In this document: positions 10,619-20,445 of the stretch, one piece after another
Numbering within the stretch: position 1 is the stretch's first letter
Layout: every line of letters starts with the position of its first letter
Origin: Ophiostoma sp. CBS 140.51
Lineage: Eukaryota > Ascomycota > Sordariomycetes > Ophiostomatales > Ophiostomataceae
DNA length: 64,000 bases
Direction of reading: 5' to 3'
Assembly: GCA_029298735.1 (NCBI GenBank)
Contig: JANSLP010000111.1
Span: 1-64,000, forward strand
Program-made: the position numbers and the translations under genes
Notes under the pieces: generated by a model
What the model was told of the DNA's origin: nothing
What the model saw: only the letters and a program-made list of their open reading frames with translations
The model's database searches: none

Positions 10619-12845
10619 CAATATAAACGCAATAGAAGCCTTTCGAAACTATATAGGTTATTACCCCTTCCTTCGTCAATGCTCACGGCATCCAGCGCTT
10701 CCATGTGTACTCGTCTTTTCTTCTTTTCTATCTAGCACACCGCATTGCCCCCCCTCGTTTTCATGCTTAGCACACTTCACAAATTCGCTGTTCCTGTCAT
10801 GGCCACAAGTGTAATGGATATACCACTGGGTGAAGGTACTGCGCTGGGCAGGCATATCGCTTACAGTTTGTTTGAAAAGTGCTATAATGAGATGGGTAAC
10901 CTACAGATGTGTTAGCAGGGGGAGAAATACATATACACTCAGTAAATCCTGCTTATAAGTGTTTTGATCGACAGACTTTAATGGTCAGGTTCCAGAACCG
11001 TGTACACTGAGAAATAAAAGCAGAACAAACAGCGAAACGAGAGGTACGCTCGATTTACGATGATAACCCCGCGATACCCCGCTTGTTTGGCCTCTACGAT
11101 GCCCAGAGCGAGCGACCACGCGAATGGGCCAATGAGAGAAACGGTAAAAGAAGCCAGTGGTAAAGGCATTGTAACCTATATGTACCCGACTTATATCATC
11201 GCGGTTGAGCACTTCTTCTGCTTTCCAGTGGCTTTCCCCGGCTGTTGAGTTTACAGACACAGCGTAGCCGACACCTGACGATATGGCACAACCATCCACA
11301 GCCACACATCGCCAACTACCGCGATCCGCCGTAGACCAAGTCGGGAGAAATCCTAACTTGTTCGTACTGGAAAGACCTATTTTGGTCCCCTGTTTTATAT
11401 CTCTCGGAGAAGGACCTGTTGTGGGCCTTTGTGATTTACGTACTAACTTGCGTATCCCTCTAGCAGGGCCCATTTCAGGCCCCCCTAGTTGACGTGCTTA
11501 GGCTGACACTTTTTATTCTCTTGTGGTTAAGGTATTACTTACCGTGCTATATATATATATAGTATATAATTCTTAGATCTCCTTTCTTTTTTTCTCTTGT
11601 TCTTTAATTTTACTACAACGCTCGAGGCATTTGCTCCAAAACAAGCCCCGCCTAACACTCTGCATTACAATACATAGGGCGGGACGTTCCCTCCCAGTGC
11701 CCTGCCGCTCACGCGTACATCCAACTTGGCACGATAAACCCCCTCTAATATTTATCGCTCAGCTCGTCCAAGACGGATTTTGCAACCTACCCCTGGCCGT
11801 AGAGCGACGAGGTAGCCACGTTGCCTGATTCACTGTATCAAAAGGGCGATGTATTCCTCGTTTCCCCCTCAGAAAGTGAGCTAGAACCCTGGGTCCCAAG
11901 TGTATCTCCCACCTTAGCCGACGATGCAGAAAGGTAGACAAGCACTCTCGCTCTTTGTCCGGGCGATAGTAGTAGCGGGGATGTTGACGACGTCCCGTCA
12001 TTGTACGTCACAACGAAGACGCCTTGCGCAAGCCCTAGCCCTATACACGGAGTGGACAGCATTTTGTTAACATTAACAAAGACAGCACCACGGGAGATCA
12101 ACTCCTATAGCTGTAGTTAGGAACCGGGTGAGGGACTCCCCTGGAATCCGCTAATGGATATCAAGAACTCAGCAGAGCACCTTATACTCAGCAATAAGGA
12201 GCTAGATTCTTTTTTGGGCAGTGCCCAGATCGCGAGCAGCCTAAATACAGGCAGTACTTTTCTCGCTCATGTTCGTGTAGAAGTAGAAGTGACTTGTAGC
12301 TGTTTAAATAAGCCTTTAAGTTTAAGTCGCCGTTGAACGTGGTCAGTCGGAATTATGTAATAATAAAAGGATTTTAAAAGAACGCTACGTCATAAGTGAA
12401 AGACGATATTTTTATTTTTTATTTTTATTATCGTGATAAGATATATATCATAGTCGATAGCATAGAGCGGCTAATTGATAATATGGGACCCGTTTATTAT
12501 TAGGTGACCTAGATATAGGCACCTTGAAGAAGAGGCTCTATGCTATGCTAACGCAGAGGGAAAGGGACCAGAAGCGGGACTCGGGGCCGAGAAATGGGAC
12601 CCGGCGGGATCGGAGAACCGACAAGCCGGATGGGACTGTTTAAAACCATAGTAATCATCCCCAGCGCCTTTCTGTGCCTTTCGACGAGGACGGTCTCGGA
12701 ACCGCCGTTTAAAATACATCTCCGGGATTCGCGCGCTCTAAGAATAGCCGGTAGCCCCGTTCAGGCTGCCGAGCATCCTTGACCTGCCTGATGGCCTCTC
12801 CACATCAAGGACTGAGACCAGCCCTGTGTAAAGCGTCTCGTAGAC
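10619..12845. other. Unassigned stretch of the island
   Basis: No gene could be recognised. ORFs at 10985-11473 (-), 11838-12101 (-) and 12154-12336 (+) have no motif I know. AT-rich tracts occur at 11545-11575 and 12360-12450. The extreme N-terminal part of the GAC1-like relic may begin near 12590. Confidence 0.4.
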
Positions 12846-13420
12846 CGGCCCCCTAGGCTACGAAAGCAGTCCATTTTAATAAGAGGTAATACGTTCGCTA
12901 TTTCTATCCGGATGACCTTACCACTAGCGCATCGTCCGCTGAGCGTGGTTATCTCGACATACATGGCAACTAGCGCCTCCTTATATGGGAAATAATCCCC
13001 CCAGCGACGACGCTCAACTCGTCGACTCGCACGATCCAACCCGTGCGGCTCGAGCAGGTATAGCTCTCTCCAAGACAGACCTGCATGCACGGATCTGTGT
13101 CAGTTTCCAACCTAGCATTTACCAAGTCCGTCGCGTGTCGACTGAGTTTCGACTCGTGGACGACCGTCTTGGACGTTCCTGCCGAGTATAAGGAAGAGGT
13201 CCTTCCGCGCACCACCCCCCTAGGCCACGATCGCTTTACGTTTGCGATCCCCTTGCCGAAACCAGATCGTCTTAAGACGATTTATTTCTGCCTTTACTAT
13301 AGTGTGGATAGCCAAGAATTCTAGGACAATAATAATGGCAGAAATTTTCGAATCGACTTTATTCTAGAGGACTCTATATTACCCTTACGCTAGACCCAGA
13401 GCTAGCCTCTAGCCCGGGCA
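12846..13420 (+). pseudogene. GAC1-like PP1 regulatory subunit with CBM21 domain, RIP-inactivated
   Basis: One plus-strand frame reads KAVHFNKR-stop-YVRYFYPDDL, the region before the glycogen-targeting domain, then PVRLEQV-stop-LSPRQTCMHGSVSV and a CBM21 carbohydrate-binding domain: NLAFTKSVACRLSFDSWTTV, VPAEYKEE, TPLGHDRFTFAIPLP and EF-stop-DNNNGRNFRIDF. In the family the last motif is WDNNNG with Trp where this copy has TAG, so TGG-to-TAG explains it. All breaks are TAG or TAA. Family members bind protein phosphatase 1 (type RVxF) and glycogen and control glycogen synthase. The N-terminal half is too decayed to place; the left edge given is where confident reading begins. Confidence 0.75.
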
Positions 13421-14159
13421 AGCCTGAGCCTAGCGAGCCGCTATAATTTTGCCGTGGCGTTAAAGGCGGTAATGTAGTGGCCACGTACTAGCGATGCCGT
13501 TCTTCGATTCTACGACCGGGCTACACTTAATTTGTTTATGTAGATGCGGTACTTAAGAGACGTAGGCGCTGTTTTTTAAGTGCAGGCTAATACGGGACGC
13601 GGCTTTAGTTACGGTGGTATATATATGCCTCTCACTAAATATAGTATCTATATTGTTAATTTATATATATGGCTATTTTTATGCGGAGATATTAGCCTCC
13701 GTTATACACCGAGCTACTAATACGCCACGCTAGACCATGTCGTATTCTTAGGATGCCGATTTAATATATAAAGATACTAGAAGTATAAAAGCCTAAAGTA
13801 GTAGCACGGAAGGCACCCGGGCTTTGTATATAGCGGACGAAGATAAAGGAGCGGGCGGCGTCGAGGCCGGACTCGGAGAAGTGAAGGCCGCGGATGCATT
13901 TATGTTCACAGCGGAATGCTGCGTTATATACGGGAATGAAGTGTTTATGCTGCTGGGTACGAGTGATGTTTGCGGGATAAATAGAGGGCACGCTATATCA
14001 CTGGCCACCGGTAACGGAAGATTGGCTAGGTCCGAGCCGCACTTTCTATTTCTGGGGGGTGTGTACACGCTGTAAGAGTAGGGTACGAGCGAGTAAAGAA
14101 GGTGAGCTATTTATGAGTTGCTTAAACCCCCGGCCACGGCCAAATGAGTTAGGCTAAAA
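13421..14159. other. AT-rich spacer in the island
   Basis: No gene recognised. The ORFs at 13761-14075 on both strands lack recognisable motifs. TA-rich runs such as 13618-13672 fit mutated noncoding DNA. Confidence 0.4.
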
Positions 14160-14611
14160 CTTGGACCTAGACTATAATCCGCCTCCGTCCGGCCTCTAGT
14201 GACTGGTTTTTGTCTCTGGAGGATTTATTATGTGTGGAGCGCGGCCCTTAGTAAAGCGAGCTCCGGGAGTGGGAGGAGATCATCTTCGATAGGCTAGCCG
14301 AGAATGGAGAGGATCTTGCTTGGGCAGTTCAGACGCCGCTAAGGTTTGGGCGGTCCGCCTCCATCGGCCCATGTTGGGATCCGGCTCATTTAATGGAGCA
14401 GCGATACTTTCTCGCTTTGCTGGGAGGAAGCCTTAGTCTAATACATTTAGTGAACTTTATGTTGCTTCATAAGGCAACTTTATACAAAAATGAAGCCCCT
14501 GTTGATTGGTCATACTCCTCCCTTCCTAGTGCTCTAAATACGCTACGCGCTTTAGCTACACCCCGCACCGTCCCAAAGTGTCAATATATACTTCTTCTTG
14601 AACAAGTATAG
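14160..14611 (+). pseudogene. Unidentified protein-coding relic
   Basis: A single frame runs through SSDWFLSLEDLLCVERGP, two adjacent stops (TAG TAA at 14252-14257), then WEEIIFDRLAENGEDLAWAV and, from the Met at 14393, a continuous 72-residue stretch with LALLGGSLSLIHLVNFMLLH and WSYSSLPSALNTLRALATPR, ending at TAG 14609-14611. The composition is protein-like and the stop types match the surrounding relics. I do not recognise the family. It could be the C-terminal exon of a larger gene. Confidence 0.4.
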
Positions 14612-14724
14612 TGGAAAGCCGGGCACGGACGGCCACTGCCGAGACGGGCCACTTTTAGTAGAGACGGTACGGTACTAAAATCCCCGAAAAGATATTTTTT
14701 CGGCCTTTGTAGCTGGCTGCTCCT

Positions 14725-14940
14725 GGGAAGGTCGAGTTTTGGTTCCTTGTGGCCCGTGCGCCTTCTAGAAAGGTCTATTTTTGTTCTCCGTTACTTTCGT
14801 GCCTTGAAGTAGGCTCCATTTATAGTCCCTTTTTCGGAGCCTTATGGCTTACGCGTATCTTGGGTAGGCCTATTTTCAGTCTCCTGTGGCTTGCGTGCCT
14901 TTGAGAGGATGGCTATTTTTGGGCCTCTGTAGTCGAATCG
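14725..14940. repeat. Degenerate tandem repeat, about five copies of 40-55 bp
   Basis: Copies share a core resembling GGYCTATTTTTAGTCTCC followed by TGTGGCYYGYGYGCCTT. Unit length varies through small indels. It lies between two gene relics and has no obvious coding sense. Confidence 0.55.
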
Positions 14941-15422
14941 AACACGAATTTTCGGGTACCTCGTCCCTCCCCACTCTCCCGTTATTTCTCGCCGCCTTAT
15001 AGTAGATTGGGCCCCTACTTATCGTCTAGAATCCAAAGAACTCTTCCGGGAAGGCATACTCATCTAGGCGGTTATGCGTGGTCGGGCTCCTACCCACTAT
15101 ACGAATATGTAGGTCTACGAAAACCCCGCGTAGCGTTGCTACGTTATGCCGGGCCCAATATATCCCAAAAATTATACCTCCTAACATCTTATGCCTCTTT
15201 TTCTTCAAGTTCCCGCATTCACTGATCACCGAACGAACAACCGTCTAAATGTTTATATATATAGACTATCCTGAATAACATACTACAACATTAACTCTGG
15301 GCGCAGGGCCGAGGATCCTCTGATTCGGGCAACGCGGTTTAAACAAGTAAGACAAACGAATACTCCGTAAAGATAAAACAACACATGCTAAAGAAAGCAC
15401 CGTATTAACAGTACAGCGTAAC
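14941..15422. other. Spacer, no gene seen
   Basis: Contains the ORF pair at 15007-15229, neither strand of which shows a known motif, and an AT-rich stretch near 15255. Confidence 0.35.
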
Positions 15423-15653
15423 ATGTCTGCAAGCTCTGGGATGAAGGGATGGTGTGGCGTTTGTAGTTATTACAACAACGAGCATAACTCTTATACCTGT
15501 GAGGTAGCTGGATGCCGGAAGAAGTTTAAGGTGTACTAGGTGGGGGACTATAAAGGAGAAGAAAGTGGTGCTTATGTTCTCTGCAAGTCGTGTCCTGACT
15601 ACCCTTACGCTTGTAGCATGGTTAACACTGAAGAGATAACGCGTTTATTATAA
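15423..15653 (+). pseudogene. Small Cys-rich (zinc-binding-like) protein with one TAG
   Basis: ATG 15423 opens a 77-codon frame ending at TAA 15651-15653 with a single TAG at 15537-15539. Cysteines occur as CGVC, C-x4-C (CEVAGC), CKSC and a lone Cys, with aromatic residues between them, which suggests a compact double zinc knuckle or treble-clef fold. If the TAG was CAG or TGG, the ancestral protein was a 76-residue Cys-rich polypeptide. Gene start and stop are clear; the family is not recognised. It escapes ORF finders because the TAG halves it. Confidence 0.5.
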
Positions 15654-15679
15654 GTGGCTTTATATAGTGTTCCGCTACG

Positions 15680-17300
15680 CACTGGGTAACGTAGATATCT
15701 AGAATACTATACTTGACGATTTGTCCGTAACCACTGGGCCGCTCTCCTTAGCCTCGTCTTCTAAATCCGAATTAGTAAACTATTTATAACGCTAAATACT
15801 CGTTTCGTACCGTAACTACCCATCCCGGCGCAGCCAGGTGAAGATGTTTCGTATTACATTTTTGGAAATAACTTCCTTTGCCCGATCTATTTCTTCGTAG
15901 GAAATGTGTTTCTCAGAGATACTATTACCCTAGTCTTTCTTATAACGCACCTAAAGGGAAGAGATTCGTACACGCACGTGGCAACATAGCCTGGACAACC
16001 ACTTAAACCGTAATCGTAGTCCGGCGTCATCCCGTACTACCCAATTAAAACCTTAGTAATAAAGCTTATAGTGTTTATAGTTAGCGTGGGTGCGCACTTC
16101 AAGGTCGACATCTTCCAGCTGCGTCACACTAAATAGTCTCTATTATACTACGGGAAGCCGACTATAGCCATCTGACTGACAGAGGAACAGCAGCCGGCAC
16201 TCATTAGCGCGGGTCATATATACACGGCCCGGGCTAGAAGTAGGTAGCTAGAGAAATGTCTGCGTCGTGCCCGACCACGCAGCGGAGTGAAGGTCGATGG
16301 GGATTTATCCGCGGCGAGCTTCTTTTAACAATGTCCCTTGTAGCCCGAGAACTATCGCACCAAGCCACAAAAACGAGACTTTGGGCGACCGGTCCATTAA
16401 CATACGCCCCAGCACAAGGGGCTCGTACCGAGAGAGCCGGTCGATAGCAGCCATTTCTCCTTATAGCCAAGCAGAGACAACATTACAGTCAACACTGGGC
16501 TCGTAGAAGACGCTGAGCAGCATGGGGCGCAGTCCTCGGCTGTAGCAACTCAGCATGATGAGTCTGTCTAGGTCATAACCTTATAAATCCCAGTTCTAGT
16601 CAGGAGAGCCCGGGGAGCGGGCGTCTTGTGCGGCTGTCCGTGCTGGTGTATTTATGTTCTCGGCCAGGGAAACAGGCAGTCGTAGTGTTTGACCGCGGCC
16701 CATAGAAGGAAACAAGAGAACGACGGCAAGTACGGCGTGGCTCTAGGCAGCGAGGCTATGACGAGTACAGAACCTTTAAAGAAAACGGTTGGCATCCACG
16801 TAGGATGGCGCCGATGGAGAGGGAGGGGGGGCGTGGAAAAGCTAGGTTAACTATTAACACTATCCAATAATTACCTTTACGTTAAACGGACCAAGGGGCT
16901 ATAAACGTCTCGCCGTCGAAGCTTATCGTAGTACGCTAGCCGTGTTCTTCCGCTAAAATAGTAGACTACTACCGGGCTTCGTCGGAACTCGCCTCTCTAA
17001 TATCTACAACGATAACGTCGTATTTAACCGAACCCGTTTCAGAGTTACTCTTGACCGCAGGCTCCTCGCTATATACGAGCGTACAAGGCCCAGGCATCAC
17101 CTCGGTCCACCGGGCGGAAAGGATATAAGACTACGCTAAGGTAAGAACAGCAACGTAGTTCCGGCTACCATGAAACTATTCTTTGTAAATGTCGGCCGTT
17201 AGCGCTTCAGTGACTAGCGTGGCCGTGTTCGTAGACGCTACTTCGATCCGTGCCGGTAGCTAGAAGGACGGTAGGCGACGCCTATAACGGAACGCCGATG
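15680..17300 (-). pseudogene. Uncharacterised ascomycete accessory protein, RIP-inactivated
   Basis: On the minus strand a protein reads from about 17240 (TATLVTEALTADIYKE) through NYVAVLTLA-stop-SYILSARWTEVMPG and VKYDVIVVDIREASSDEA, then after a frame change at about 16860-16560 LRPMLLSVFYEPSVDCNVVSAW, LVLGRMLMDRSPKVSFLWLG, IPIDLHSAAWSGTTQTF and a C-terminal region SEKHISYEEIDRAKEVISKN followed by NIFTWLRRDG. About 17 in-frame stops are all TAG or TAA. From memory this resembles a widespread uncharacterised ascomycete family found in accessory regions; no domain or function is known to me. Confidence 0.6.
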
Positions 17301-18799
17301 CGCCCCATGTTGAGTGGCTATAGGCGTAAATTCGGTGCTCGTTTACAATCTTCTCGCGCTTTACGCTCAAGTTTCGTGGAAAGGATGGTTGAGCTTGGAA
17401 CACGTCTCGGAGATCGACGAAAAGAGGACTAGTATGCTTGACTACGGAGGCGTGTAGTGAGCACTATAAGCGGAAGGCTTAATCGTACGTCTCGCGGAAA
17501 CGTTTATTGGAGATACGGACTGCATCGCCTGTGTCCGAGTTAGTGTTGCTCGTGCCGGGAATGCCGCTGCCTCGCATCATTACATGGGCTCCTTACCGCT
17601 TATTGTAGTCTTGTTTTCTTTCTGCCTAACTGAGAGAGTGTGGGGGTGTATATCGCGCGCCTCCGTCACGCTATCGTGCGCGTTTTTTATCTTAGGTAGC
17701 GGGCGCGCTTATTAACGTCGCAGGGGCTGAAGGCGGTGAGCGAATACGGTAAAAACTATGGGTGGCAAGATTATATTTAAGCAAGCGAAGTTTAGGGTGA
17801 GATACGGAAGCTCCCGATCGTGGCATAGTTTGTATATAAGTATATATTACTAGTAACGAGGGTAAATTATATATGTCTATACATAGATCGCTAAAACCCT
17901 TATTTCCGAGTTTTATCGGCCCCTATTACGTATATATTACATAATTTATTACGTAGCCAGGCACTACTACACTCTGTCTAGCTATATACGAAAACGGGCA
18001 ACGATAACCACGTGCCGGAAGAAGAATTCTTCCGAGGTACTATTAGATAACGTGACTATATACGTGATATAACTAGGATTTATGTTAAGCCATTTTAAGA
18101 AATATAGTTCCAGACAAAACTCGGCAGCAATCAAGCAACCGTTATTACCAAAAAATATGGCCATACTATATATAAGTCGACCTAATGGAAGCTCGTAGAA
18201 ACCCGAAGAAGTTTCGTTACATCTACGATAAATCGGCGAGATAGTTATATCCGAGAGGACGTTTATGTACTAGCTATATTTATGTACTAGCCATGTTTGT
18301 GTACCAACCATGTGTGTATACTAGCCATTTTTATACCAGCTTATTTTATATACTAGCCATTATAATCAAGTAACAAAAATTTCCGCGCGTCGTTCTTCCT
18401 ATACACTCGTACCTGGCTAGTGGGTCCGGTTAACCGCTCGCTACGTTCGGCGGAGGCTACCTTGGCCGATACCGACGCTAAGGAAGAGGCTAATTTTTAG
18501 TCCTCCTTTTTTTATATAATAATAATGGTGATTAAATAGGGCCTAGGACGAACTAGCCTCGGGTATAGTGGCGCCCAATAGAGGGCAGTAAAGCCAGAAA
18601 TGTGGCTTTAATTATCGTCCGCTCGGACGTAAAATAAATCACTCTAGTTCTCGGTATCCTAGCCCGAAACAAGGCTCCGAGTACATGGTACCCATTTCTA
18701 GTCGCTGACGCTAGTGTATAACCTTATCTCGGCGTACTAGCTAGCGGATCCGATAATACCTATAGTGTCCGTCGGACCGCTCTATACCTCACGATAAAC
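17301..18799. other. Island spacer with no recognised gene
   Basis: The ORF at 17250-17432 has no motif. Strongly AT-rich runs occur at 17830-18170. A short tandem repeat is listed separately at 18266-18363. Confidence 0.4.
18266..18363. repeat. Degenerate 16-17-bp tandem repeat, six copies
   Basis: The unit reads approximately TTTATGTACTAGCCATG, with copies differing at C/T and A/G positions as RIP would give. No coding sense is apparent. Confidence 0.6.
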
Positions 18800-20445
18800 A
18801 TTAACCAGTAGTATACAGCAATCTTTACAAGCCTACTCGTAGCAGCTATTATAGTGTACCTTTTCATTTTCGTTGTCTCTCGTATTACTACGACAATATA
18901 CGCGTTTTAGTATCGAGCCTACGTAAACGTCCCAAAGGTTTTACAAGGCTCTAACAGGGCGGCGTGGCTCGACTACGCCGTGCTGTCTTTATTCTTGCTC
19001 GTAAATGTCCTCGTCCTCGCCATCCGGAATAGCGATACGGCAGGCTTTGTTCGACGATCCGCCGCGCTGGCTCTCGCCAACCTCGTGCCCTTGTTTCTGG
19101 GTGGCCAGATCAACAGTGTAGCCAACGCTCTCGGCCTACGGCTCCGGACGTACAGCCGGCTACATCGGTGGCTCGGACGAGTCGCTGTGGTGGAAGGCCT
19201 CGTCCACGTGATTACTACCGTTGCCCTACACAAGCTAGACGTACACTAGCGGGCGGATGTGGCAGGCATCGTTGTAAGTTCCCTGGCGAGGGTGAGCGCG
19301 TTTAAGGCTAACGTTATAGGCCACCGTCGCACTCTTTTTCGTTGCCGCATCCGGTGTTCTGCGCCGTCGCCTACACGAGCTGTTCGCTGCCTTACACTTT
19401 GTCTTGTCCGTCGCGGCCATCGCCACGGTGTATGTGCATAGCCGGATTATAACGGTATCCGATTATCCGGCAATCTACCTGCTCGTGGTGATCTGCCTCT
19501 ATGGTGTAACGTCGGCCCTACGCGTGGCGCTCATTTTGTACCGCAGCGTGCCGTACAAGCAGCGGCCGCCCAACCGAGCCTCGGTGCGAACGGTAGCATT
19601 CAAGACGCGGAACGGCGCGGATATTCCCCTGTTTGATGTCGTCTACGTGTACGTCGAGCTCGCTAGGCCATGGAGGCTGCAGGCTGGTCAGTACGTCTAT
19701 CTGTGTATCCCGCGCGTTAGCCCTACCGCGTTTGCCCAGTTCTACCCGCTGTACGTGGTATGGTGGTACCGCAAAGGGGACAGAGACTATGCTATGTTTA
19801 TCGTGTAGACGGAAACAGGGTTTACTAGATACCTAGCTGCCCGCCGAGACGATGCGAGACCGATGCTGGCGGTTGTCGACGGCCCGTACGGATAATAGCT
19901 TCATCTCGATAACTATGGCACGGTTCTACTCATGGCCACCGGCATTGGTATCGTAGGCTAGCTGCCGTATGTCTCGTAGCTCTTGGAAGGCTTCCACAAC
20001 TGCGCGGTGCGGACCAAAAAAATCGCCCTGTACTGGCAGGTTAATAGAGATAGTACGTGTTTGTGTGTAACGTTTCGGAAAGACGTCTTGCTAAGCCTCC
20101 AGTCTAAATAGCCTGGGTCGCTGACTAGATACAAGAACTTCTCAATAAAGACACCAGCCAGGTTCGTCCCTTCCCGTCCCCCCGCTATACTCTAGACGCG
20201 GACGCTGATAGTATGGTAGATTCTCGATATCTACGTCTACGTTCTCGATGCCTCGGCCGTCTGTCTCCTTGACTCCGTACACGATAAGGAGCGTGCCGCC
20301 TCAGGACAAGTCGTCCGCCTAGGAGAGCGTATGGATGTGATATACAAGGCCATATAGGCTGCGGACGTTCTTACCTTCGAACTCGAGCGGCGCAAAGGCC
20401 GCATAGCGGTGTCCTGTAAGTACCACCCGAACAGTATTCTGTCTT
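18800..20445 (+). pseudogene. Ferric reductase (FRE/NOX family), RIP-inactivated
   Basis: The frame begins in a first membrane segment (VAAIIVYLFIFVVS), then WLDYAVLSLFLLVNVLVLA and the ferric-reductase transmembrane domain with the haem-ligand region LHRWLGRVAVVEGLVHVITT. After a frame change near 19260-19400 come HFVLSVAAIATVYVHSR, the FAD-binding region (RPWRLQAGQYVYLCIP), PMLAVVDGPYG followed by TAA TAG, and the NADPH-binding stretch LLMATGIGIVG-stop-LPYV. The C-terminal end near 20400 reads ELERRKGRIAVS. All in-frame stops seen are TAG or TAA. The family reduces extracellular ferric iron or copper before uptake. Ferric reductases are recurring Starship cargo. Confidence 0.85.

Larger units (their letters stand above)
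408..20445. mobile_element. RIP-mutated accessory island, possible relic of a Starship giant element
   Basis: The interval is packed with broken genes whose frames can still be followed through in-frame TAG and TAA codons, while the DNA from about 21.3 kb onward carries intact conserved genes. Two decayed genes belong to families known as recurring Starship cargo: DUF3723 (1816-5353) and a ferric reductase (18800-20445). Other contents (kinase-like proteins, a chitinase, a fungal orphan family) fit accessory DNA in general. No DUF3435 tyrosine recombinase, terminal repeat or target-site duplication was found, and the left edge lies outside the window. Element identity is inference; the mutated state is directly visible. 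Confidence 0.45.

Noticed and set aside
10985..11473. 162-codon minus-strand ORF in the island
   Set aside because: No motif, odd composition and no related neighbour; cannot be supported as a gene.
408..20445. Reassigned or readthrough TAG/TAA codons as an alternative genetic code
   Set aside because: Core genes in the same window use TAG and TAA as normal stops, the relics also carry frameshifts and lost catalytic residues, and RIP explains the stop types.
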